A stretch of DNA of 64,000 bases, taken from NCBI GenBank assembly GCA_026874595.1, contig CM049307.1, positions 61,966,370 through 62,030,369 on the forward strand, in the 5' to 3' direction. How positions within the stretch are numbered: the stretch's first letter is position 1; each line of letters begins with the position of its first letter. The DNA comes from Sipunculus nudus (Eukaryota; Annelida; Sipuncula; Golfingiida; Sipunculidae). The position numbers and the translations under genes were made by a program. Positions 40,401 through 52,400 of this stretch are shown one piece after another. The notes below the pieces were generated by a model. It did not search any database. It was not told the origin of the DNA and saw only the letters and a program-made list of their open reading frames with translations.

Positions 40401-43400
40401 TGATGCCTCAGCATGACCCAAAACTTTATCCTCCCTTTGTTCATCAAATGGTGAATCCTCAATTTCCTCTGTCACAACCATCAAGTTATCACCCTCCATT
40501 TCAATGCTGACAGAGCGATTTGAACCAGTTCTCTCAGACGTTGATCTCTCACGAAATTTTTCATTCACTTTGTTCTGTAACAGGGCAGTGAGCTGCTCCT
40601 CTGTGGGGGGACTTTCACATGATGAAGACTCACTGTCATCCTGTTCGCATTCTGGATTTGGCCTCTCTTTGGTTTTGGCGATTAAGGGATCATTCTCACT
40701 AACAAATTCGTTTTGACTTCTGCCATTGGAATGTTGATAGTCCATTTTCTGGCTAATGCCTGACGACTTTGGCTTGCTGTAAGTGGGAATGATACTTGAC
40801 TTGTATATGTCAGAAACATCCTCTGGGCCAATTCCAGAATCAGCTTGAGACTTGAAACTGTTGTTGTACTTGTCTGATGTCATATCATAGTTACTGGAAA
40901 CATCAGAGCTGCAGGTGCTGGTTTCATCTTTACTGAGCCTCTTTTTGGTGTGTATCGGAATGCCGCACTCCTCATAAACACCAGGACTAGATGTGTCATT
41001 GGTGGACGATAATGGAGAGGATACACCATCTTCGTTCCTCTTAATATATTTTGACTCAATAGGGGGCGGGTTTGATTCAGTGGGAGAAGAATCGGCACTC
41101 TGGGATTCCTCAAGGGCATACTCTTGGCGGGGTGAACGACGAGGGCTGATTCTTGGGCTGATCTGACCATGGTTAGGACTATTTTCAATACTGCGTGGAT
41201 TCTTCTGTAGGGTTGAGTTGGGGATCCATGTCAAAATTAGAGTGTTCCCTAGAACCTGGAATACACGAACAAAGGCTGAAGTATTTCATGTAAACCTATT
41301 AACATATATAATTTCAAAGGGAAGGCTTACAAAATGAAGACTGATGATGAACTCTAGGCTGATGTCTCTCCCTGGTGTACATAAAGTTAATTAAAATATG
41401 CATAAATATAAAAATATTAATGAATGCTAACACCCAAAAACATGAAGGATGCCTGCTAGCATGTACAGACAGCTGCATGCATCAAACAGTGAAAGACGCA
41501 AGATGAACCAGGTAAATCATAAAATGGGTGAATAATAGAACAACAATAAAAAAAAAATAGATTGGAATTGTAAATGTATTCTCCTTCCTTTGTCTATGCT
41601 TCTCACAGTCCATAACAGAACATCTTGGGATTTGCAACATGGATCCAAGTTTGAAACCCACCTTACCCTGGTCTTATTGGTCTGAACCTTCTTGGTCCTG
41701 TGCCAAATGCCTGGTGGTAATACCCAGCATACCATGTTATTGCAAGCATCAGCTACATGAAAGGAGTTAGGTAACTACTGCTGTATGCAACTGCTGTAAA
41801 AAAAGGAGTTTACCTCAATCAGCCCACATGTTTGTGTGTGGCTCATATGGACTATGTATATTAGCATATACCATGGTATTTGCACTATTTGTATCTGTCA
41901 GGAGGGTATACATTCATCCCAATTTGTGTTTGTGTGTGTGTTTGTTAACAACATAACCAATCATGAATGGAATCTTATGAAATTTTCAGGGCGTTTCTGG
42001 AAAGGGCCAATAAAAAAATGTACATGATCCGAATTCAGGAACATCATCAAGGAATATTCACAAATGTACAGTCACTTATGCACGAATGAACCTGGGAATA
42101 TGGGCCGTATAAGTGAATGCAAACATGGGTTTGGGGGCATCCCACAATTGAGACCCCCCCCCCCACATGGCGGAGGCTTGCATTAATTAGAATGCAGATT
42201 TCTAGTTGCAGATTAAACTTTCAGGGCTTATTTAGGATCTACTTGAGTTTATATTTATAGTCAGCTAAGCTGACATTTAATTTTCTAAAAATACAATAAG
42301 CATTCAACTACCTACTCAATTCTAAAATTTAACATTGCTGTACCTTACCATCAATAAAATTAAAATATCTATCTCATATTTTACTGCTGCTGTCAGGTCA
42401 TGCTATTCTGAGCATCTAAATATATAATTTATCATACAGCACTTATCTGACACTGCACAATGGTTTATTAGGTCTGAGTTCATGAGAATGAATGTTAGCA
42501 GAGTAAAATAAATATTGCAAAGATCAATAGAAATGTTGTGTTAGTAGTGCTGTATGGGTTACATATTTAAGGCAAATTGTAAAATGCTTGGCTGGGTGCC
42601 AATGTAGTGGTTATGGCACCAGGAGGGTGCCCAAGAGACAAATATGACTGGTCATAAAACCTCCCAAGGACCAAAAACAGTAGAAATGACAAAAGGATGG
42701 TCATGCTATGAGAGTGGCCCTAAGGCATGGTTTCACTACACTGCCAAACATCCAGACCTCTAAGATATTACCATAAATATGCCAACTAAGAAAAGTTCTC
42801 CCTGATACTGGAAAGTGAACTTTTTCCAGATGTATAACACTGAAATTTCCCAGAGTAATAACTCATGACTGTACAGAATTGGTAGACTGTAGTTGGCTAA
42901 CCAACCATTTGTGCAAAGGACAGGTCAGTTTTCTTTCATACTCTGATGCTTTATGTTTTCTGAATGAATCTTTTAAGTAGCATTCAATGTATCACCAGAG
43001 CCAGAGTACTGCATCAATGAACACAGGGCTTAGAAGTACATAATCCAAGATTTATAAATCATTAAAGATACAGATGGTGGCTCCCCTTACAGTTCGATCG
43101 ATAATGGAGTTGAGTTCCCTGACTAAGCTAGAGAAGTAAATTCAACAGAATAACACTGTTGCCATGAATAAAACAATTAATGGGCCCCTTTTGACTCTTA
43201 ATAAAATCTCTCTGCAGGAGCTGTGAGGGACCACGGTGAGGAGGGCATGAATCATACTTGTCTGCATGAATTACAGCCCCTAGCTGCCTGCTTACTTCCT
43301 TCATTTTAGGAATTATAATATCTATAGAAACAACAGTTGGTGGCCTGTGAGGGTCACTATCAACTAACTACAAATTTCTTGGCATCTGAGATCCCATAAT

Positions 43401-46400
43401 ATCCCCAGACAATTAATGCATATCCCCTTCAAAAACTAGAATACGGGTAGTTGACAAGCGACTACGTGTATCCGCAAAAATCAGAGTGGAACGGGTGAAG
43501 TGAGGCATGGATTGAGTTGGCAGATTTGATCTTAAGTAAAGGTCAAGGGCACAGGTTTCAAACTCTTTCAACAACTTATCACCTGAAAATTTTCATTTTG
43601 ATTTTCAGATAGATCCATCTATTATCTTGAGAAACAATATTTTTCACCAAATATGGAAATATTCAAGGTCAACCAAATCTCATAGGCCAGGTAATGACCC
43701 CAATTTATATATAAGTCATCCCATAACCCATATCTATGTACATACATAATATGAAAGAAATCTGTCCATTAGTTTTTGACAGTACTATCAAGTGGCAATG
43801 ATGGGGGTATTAACAAGCACAAAAATATGAAAGGACAAAAAAGGTGCCTACTGTCTCCCACAGAAGACAAAGCTTTCAAAGATCTCTTTTAATTTGACCA
43901 ATTTGATTTTTGGACCAATCCATGCCTCCCTCATTGAGTTATTTAAGATTTTGTGGGATTTCTTGAAATATGGAAATTTTTAAGGTCAAGGCCACTTTTA
44001 TAGTAAAGGTCATGATCCTAATTTATATATATACGTGATCCCATAACCCATATCTATGTACATGCATAATTTGAAAGAAATCTGTCCATTAGTTTTCGAC
44101 TTACCAGTATAATTCTCACAGTAATGTCAAGTGGCAATAAGGAGGGTATTAAAAGGTGCAAAAACAAGAAAAGGATAATAGGTAGTGCTACCAGTTTCTG
44201 GTACATGACAATGCTATCCAAGATCTTTGGTCAACTTTTTTTTGATCAACCAATGCAAGATTTCTTGAGACATTTAAGAATTTGTGTGATTTTCCCTAAA
44301 AATTGACCTATTCAAGGTAAAAGACACTCTCCTAGTAAAGGTCATGACCCCATTTTAAATAGGCTTTGTCTTATCACCCATATCTAAGCATATGTCAAGT
44401 TTGGTAAAGATCTGTAAAATTTTTTAGAGTTATTATGCAGACAAAATTTATCTGTGCCGACAGCGTAACACTCATAAAACCAAAGTATCTCCTCGAGTTT
44501 GTCTGGGGATAAAATAATGGTTTTAATCATAAAGTAAGCACATCACATTATCATAATAAGAGCTACTAATGCTCAACAATTAAGCCAGCCTCCCATCTAC
44601 CTATTTTGTGTTTAGGCTGACTTTTTAAACCGGCCAGATAAATCTGTAAGTCTCACCAGCCCACACACCTAGCGATTTTTCCTGCAGACTGCCAATTTCT
44701 CCGGTCACTTTGGTCACTTCTGGTTTTGTCTCCAGGATTGTTATTGCCATAAAGAATGATAAAAAGAAGGAAAGGCAGGTTGCAAATCAGCTGTTTTTTT
44801 CAGTTCTGTCATCACATCTACCAGAAAGAAATTTCCAGCCACATGAAAACTGTCAAGGATTTTTGCAGCCTATTTTGCCTGCCAGATTTTTTCAAAAGAT
44901 CTGGCTGGCAGCACCCTCCTATCAACCAATCTTACCAATTTTTCAGGATGGCAAAAAAAATTGGCCAGAAAAATTGGTAGTGTCAAACCTTACTATTATG
45001 AATGATTGTGCCGACATGAGAAGTCTGATAAAAGTTTTGCCTGTTGATTTAGATGTGGTACATTTGCAGCTAAGGATCTGTAGCCTAGGTCTGTTGATTA
45101 AGATGCAGTGGTTCCTGCATGAAACATCAAGTTATTGTATACATTATAATGACAAACATCATATAAACATATACAGGACTTCTTTGTGAATTAACAACAA
45201 ATTCCTGAACTGGAAATTTTAATAGGGACTTAGTCAAGATTTCTTCTTCTAATTGGGCATAAATAATGGAATAATGAAAATACTAGAATGGTGGGAAGTT
45301 AACCTATGGTGTTACCTATCTTAAATGCAATTTTTTCTCCATGAAAACTAACTGACACTTCAGGTTTCAAATGACTGACATGTACCGTAAGCCAAAAGGT
45401 ATAAATTCAATAATGCTGAGAGTTTTTGCTGAGATGAACAGCTCGCCGATGAAAATGTCACTTGACATAATTTCATGTGAAATTTTTACCACATAACCAC
45501 TGTCACACTATGACAAAAAATAAAGAAAAACTTTTTTTATTGTTATGAACAATGTTATGAACTGGTTACTTGCTTATATCATTATTCTTTAGTTTTGATG
45601 CATAAATATTAACTAGACATTTCTTGGCACTGCAGGTGCCAGAGTATCCCCAGACATAGTAGCCCCCCCCCCCCCTTTAAGAATAGACCCCCATTTTTAG
45701 CAGCATATACTGACACTTGGCATATTTATTGTTTCTTCCATCTAACAATCCACAATCTTGTTGAAGATGTTGGTCCTGTGACCTTGATCTTTTTAAAGAT
45801 GTGTCCTGTGACCTTGACCTTTGACCTCATGACCCCAAAATCAATTTGGGTCTTGCTTTTCCAATGGGACATATGCAAGTCAAGTTTGAAATCTATACAT
45901 CAATAAAGCAGGAATTATCATCCAGAAACTAATTTTTGGACATATGGCTCCTGTGACCATCACCTTTGACCTTGTGACCTCAAAATTGATAGTGTTCTTC
46001 CTCTCTTGGCAGGAGAACTACATGTGCAAGACGAAAGATCTGAGATGAAATGTGTGGCTGAAAATGCATCCACATCTTTTTAAAGATGTGTCCTGTGACC
46101 TTGACCTTTGACATCATGACCCCAAAATCAATTTTGGTCTTGCTTTTCCAATGGGACATATACAAGTCAAGTTTGAGATCCATACATCAATAAAAGCAGG
46201 AATTATCATCCAGAAACTAATTTTTGGACAGATGGCTCCTGTGACCTTCACCTTTGACCTTGTGACCTCAAAACTGATAGGGGTCTTCCTCTATTGGCAG
46301 ATGACTTATATGTGCAAGATGAAAGGTCTGAGATGAAATGTTTGGCTGAAAATGCATCCACAATCCTTTTAAAGATGTGTCCTGTGACCTTGACCTTTGA

Positions 46401-49400
46401 CCTTATGACCCCAAAATCAATTGGAGTCTTGCTTTTTCAATGGGACATATATAAGTCAAGTTTGAAATCAATACATCAGTAAAAGCAGGAATTATCATCC
46501 AGAAACTAATTTTTGGACAGATAGCTCCTGTGGCCTTGACCTTTGACCCCAAAATTTATATGGATCATCCACTATTGGCAAGTGAGCTATATATTCAAGA
46601 TGGAAGACCTAGGATGAAAGTTTGGCTTAAAATGCATCCACAGTATCTTTTAAAATGCCAGTCCAGTGACCTTGACGTTTGACCTCATGACCCTAGAACC
46701 CATAGGGTTCTTACTTTAGTGGTGGGCCATACATAAGTCATGTTTGAAATCCATATGGCTATCAACACTGGAGATATCATAAGAGGTGTGTGATTTTCAC
46801 CATATATGGCAATATTCAAGGTCAAGGCCACTATCATAGGAAAGGTCATGACCCCAATTTAAATAAACATCATTCAATAACCCATATATACCTATGTATA
46901 TGCATAATATAAAAGAAATCTGTCCATTAGTTTTTGACTTATAATGCTCACAGTACTGTAAGGTGGCAATTTTGGGGGTATTAAACGGCACGAAAACAAG
47001 TAAAGAATAATAGGTGGCACCACCAGTTTCTGGAACATGACAGCACTATCCAAGATCTTCCATCAAGTTGATTTTGGGATAAATCCATGCAAGATTTCTT
47101 GAGATATTAAAGAATTTGTGTGATTTTCCCCAAAATTGGACCTATTCAAGGTCAAGGACACTCTCCTAGTAAAGGTCATGACCTCATTTTATATAGGCGT
47201 CGTCCTCTTACCCATATCTATACATATACCAAGTTTGGTAAAGTTCCGTGAAATATTTTTTGAGTTATCATGCCAACAAGATTTATATGCGGCGGCGGCG
47301 GCGGCGGGGGGAACGGTATGAAAACATAGTATCCCCTGACTTTGTCTGGGGATACAATTATATATTTTAAATATAATACACTTGATTTTCACATAATATT
47401 ACTATGATATACTGTCATTGTAAGTGACCAATGTAACGTTTGATTTCTATCCTACATATTAACTTTTCCTTTATGTAAAATAAATTAAAATTACGTTTCT
47501 CATGAAGGCATTATTAGGTGATACTGTCTTCTAAATTGAGAAGTTATTATTGGTTTTGTTACCACAGCTGCATGAGCTGATATAAGGCCCACATCAAGAG
47601 GTTGAAAATCAACACAGCACAGAGCCACTTAATTAAACCATTCATCATATGATAAAGAGACAACAGGCCATTGCAGCGACAGTGAATGGTCCCCCAGGGG
47701 TATAGTCGAAAACTGAGACCTCAATCAGGATTTAATATATCCGAGTTTGAGGTGGCATATACCGCCCTGCGGCTGAAATGTCCTCTCCTCTCCTTAGATC
47801 CATCATATCTCCTGCTGCCAAAACTGGTCCGTGTTATATGGGCTATTGTTAGAAAATCAATAATGTTGGGGCCAGGTTTTATACCAGTGGTTCTAAGCAG
47901 ACTCCTGCAGGCTGACAGCATCTGTTACAGTCTGTTCGTTCTAGTCCAGCTGCTGGGTTGGTTCTGATTCTATGATGCTGGTGAAAAACTGTTTTTTGCA
48001 TCTGATGAAGCAGTGACGATGGGTATGTCACATGGAGGTTGTGATAGGGTTATGGGCTTTCTTAAATTAGAAAAAGCTCTGGGTTGATGTGAAATATTTA
48101 ATACTGACAGCCATTTATTGCACAATGTCTTGTTTATTAAAGCACACATTGGCTTATTTTAAACATCAGCCTTTTCTCATTCACCACACAGTTATTTAAT
48201 TATTTGTGTAAAACAAGCAGAAATTTATATGTTATAACCAACATTATTGATTTAATTTAATGATTTAGTATATGTACAGTGCCTTTATTAAGCATACATG
48301 CTTAGAATATTGGGCTTTATAAATTTATATTAATAATAATAATAATAATTCATCCCTTTAGAAAATAATAATAAAATGAATAAATCAAGAAACATAATTT
48401 GTTGTAATTCAGTTGTCAAATTTTTGGAAATGAGCTTGGTCCTATACTTTTGGTCATTGGAACAAAGACCAGCAGAATAATCGTTTCAGTATTTTGATTA
48501 AAACAATGTGACAAATGGGTCATGATGCCAGGCTGAAACCTGACTGACAGCACTGTTTAGATATTTAAATTCTTTTATAACTGATGAGTGTTTAGAAATG
48601 GTAGTTAAATCATGTTCCATTAGTGTAGGACGAAAGCAACCAACGATTGATTATTAATCAGTTATATCTACCCATGTAATATTTTACAGAATTAACCCAC
48701 AAACTATAATTGACCACATGTTCCTTGTCTCATTGTTCAAGTGCCTCTAACAGATGTCAGTACCACTGACAGTTACTTGCTGGGAGATAAAAGTACAAAC
48801 AGATGAAAAAAAAAACTGCTATTGGATCTTGATAATTTGTAAATTTATGAAATAAACCCTTCCTTGCTTCAAGGCACACCTCTTTAAACAATTCCTCTTT
48901 TTTATACATACTGTAAACAGACAAGCCAACAAACATAAGGAAAATATAACCTCCATCCCAGGCTTCTGGCAGAGAAGAAAACAATACCACTGGAACTGTC
49001 CCTTCATCTGGATGCACTACAAAATTTACCCTCCATGGCCTGTCCAATCCTTACACAAAACTTTATGGAAATCAGATAAATGGTTTTAATGTAATCCAGC
49101 TAACATTCAAACCAACCAACAGACAGACACATGTTAAATCTTAACCTCCTTGGTGGAGGTAATAAAGCAATATTGAACTAGAATATGGGTAGTTGAGAAG
49201 CGACTACGTTGATCCGCCGAAATCGGAGTGGGACGGGTGAAGTGAGGCTTGGATTGAGTGGCAAGGGGAAATAGAGTGAGGTATGTTGCATATTAGCATG
49301 GATGTCTGCAGCTGAAATGTGTATGTAGGTGGCACCACCTGTCACAATATCCAGAAAGTTATCCAAGTTGTATACAAGTGCAAAATTTTTATAGGCAGAT

Positions 49401-52400
49401 AAGTTAAACCACTGCCAAGATATGAGTGATTTTAATCCCACGGCAGATAAACAGACAGATGCTATGCAAAAATGGTTGAAGGTGGCGCCACCAGTTTTGT
49501 GTTTGATGAAGAGCTATGTGAGATCTATAAACATGCAAAATTTCAGGAGGATACGTCAAACCAGTCATGAGATATAAGCCTAGATGTCTGCAGCCTGAAC
49601 TTGAATGTTAGTTGCGCCACCTGTCATAAAATCAAGAAAGCTATCCAGGATGAATACACATGCAAAATTTCAGGTGGATCAGTCCATTCACTGCGGAGTC
49701 TCACAGCATAATCCTAATAAACATAAACCCAGAGAGACTATGTTTGTGCAGGGCCAATCCTGTTGCAGGACTGACATGTCTGACCACAGTGACTGGCCAT
49801 CTCCTGCCTGCCAGCCATGCAACCAGCAAACATTCATACTGGGTAACTCAATACCAGAAGGCAAGGATAAATGGTAATTCTACATTTGCTTCTGGCCATT
49901 GTGGGGTGTAGGGAATCAACAAAATACCTGCCAAAGTCAATATCTGCACCCATCACTCTGAGTGCACTCAGCCTACTGAGTGGTATTAGACTGATCACCA
50001 GAACAAGTCTCCTGCCAACAATGTTTATACCAAAGGTTACTGTTACAACACCCTTATCCACCATCTGCAAGGAAGTTACATGTTTATTTCCTTGGTGTGC
50101 TGGTTGGTTTGTCTGTTACCAACTTAAGAGTTAGGGTATCACCTCAGTTTATAATATTTTGTAGGTAATCTCGATCATCATAAATTTTAATCCATAGGAT
50201 GATATACCATTATGATACAGGGCGATTCCTTTCTCCCGGAGTGGAAACTGCCCATTCATAGGTATTAGGGGCAGCATTTGTTTAGCAACTGACCAGGTGA
50301 ACCATTGTTTCTGATTAACTGAAGCATGAACTGAGTACAAAATAATGTGAAAGCTTGATCAGGGGATACAGGCAGGGGTATCCAGGAAGTTGTTTCACTA
50401 CACATATCTAGTTTTCCAATATTATGTTTCTTTCAAATTTATTTTTTAGCCATTAAACGGCAGCTTTTATCACAGGTCATATGGCTATTTATGATAATAT
50501 AAAATAAACATAATTACTTTGTGATAGTGTTGACTATTGGCAGTTTCTGAGGAGCTGCAAAAACAATGGCCTCATTTGAAATGACCACAGCTTACCTGTC
50601 CATACCTGTGATATTATTCTGAGAGACATACCAAGTGATGTAATAAATGTGGCATGAAAGTGATGCATACAAATACCACTGTGATATCATGCATCATCAA
50701 TCCAAATTTGTTTCTGTTTCCTCCTTGGGCCCAGGCAGGTGAACTTTAGTGTATATTGCGAAAATTTTTATTAAAAAAAAGATAGATAGGGGTAGAGCTC
50801 ATGTTCATTAGGAAATTAAGATGAGACCAATCATCATTTGTCTCGCAGTTAATTAGTACCAGGCAGAATCTACTGGGACTTATATTTCTGGTATTCATTA
50901 AATGTTATCTCATATCATTAATTTAATCTTTTCAATCACATTACCACTGAGGTACAAAAATTATATAAATATTTTCAAATTCCTTTCCCCTCAAACATAA
51001 GTCTAGTTCCTAATTATAGTATCAAAGTGGCTATCTTGCCTCTGTGTCAATCACTTTGATCACAGGTTAGGCTCCACATCAAAGGCCATTAAGATTAAAG
51101 TGTCCTGGGTATGTTTAAAAAAAGTTCACTTTTAAATAATACACCTGTATGAAATAAGTACTAAAATATCTCTACTGATAATCACACTCAAAATAAACTT
51201 AAAATGTTGTTTGAACTCCAAAATTTGAGGTCTGCAGCATTATCATTAGAAAATGATCTTTAGTTTTGTATGTGTTATATATCTCGAGTAATCAGGAGAA
51301 ATATAATAATAATAATAATAATAATGTTAATAAATAAAAGTCTATTGCTCTAAACACTTTATAATAAGAGCATTAAGAGCAAATGATATGTTTAAATTAA
51401 TAAATTATGCCATAAATGCCAAATTATGCCAAAATATTGTTGGTTCAGTTAGAACTGAGCAGTTGTGTTCATTACTGTTCTGACATAAAGTAGAAGTTAA
51501 CAGATGTTACATGAAAAGGTTGAGCATTCTGAGCATTTTACTGTATCTCTTAAAAAATACAGTGAAACCTCATTGTGTGGAAGTTGAAGGGACCCAAGGT
51601 TTGACACAAGCAGGTTTTACTTGGTTATAATTTAACTAGAGTTGTCCGGAATATCGAGTCTGTAACTTCAACATAAGCGGGGTATTCGACTTAAGTGAGT
51701 TTGACACATTGAGGTTTCACTGTATATCTTAGGCAAAAAAAATTAAAAGGTTGGGTTCTCAGGGACTCAGGCGATGGTTTTTTTTTTTACCTTTCATGTA
51801 TGTTTTGATAAAAATGTCATATGATCAGGGATAAGCATGATTATTACAGAAAAATTTTAATATCCACGTAAAAAGCACTACATAACAAAAGAAATATTAC
51901 AAAAATTGTATTATTTTATCTTCTTGAAAGAAATTTCTGAGTAGCTGGAGCTCAAAATTGATAAGTTTCTATTGAAAATCAAAATAAACAATTTTGATGG
52001 GGGGGGGGATAAAATCAATACGTGCGGTGCCTGAGAACAATACCTTTTATTTGTTTTGGCCTTAGATGTCTTAAGGATAAAATTATGCTATTTTGTCCTC
52101 TAAAAGCAAAATCTTTATAAACATGCTATTTTAGCATGCATCATTTTTGTGCCATCTGAACAGGCAGACTGATGAAACTTTGTGGTGGCTGCGTCACATC
52201 AGGTCTCTGCAGGAAGGACAAATAAGTCTCCCCTACACTCAGTATGAAAACTGATTCAGTCCTGCCACACATTCAAACCATATATCATGTTCTATTTGAC
52301 TTGTGTTTTCCAGTGACTGAGCACTGTTTGATGATTGTTCATAAAATGATATATGAGTGTTTGTTTTACATCAGATGCAATCCCACCACAATGCTACTGA

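Noticed and set aside
44710-45189. 159-residue plus-strand ORF
   Set aside because: No family resemblance, no splice signals, and composition matches surrounding repeat-rich intron sequence.
47686-47967. 93-residue plus and 66-residue minus ORFs in a GC-richer patch
   Set aside because: No recognised protein and no paired splice sites; kept only as a note in the intron description.
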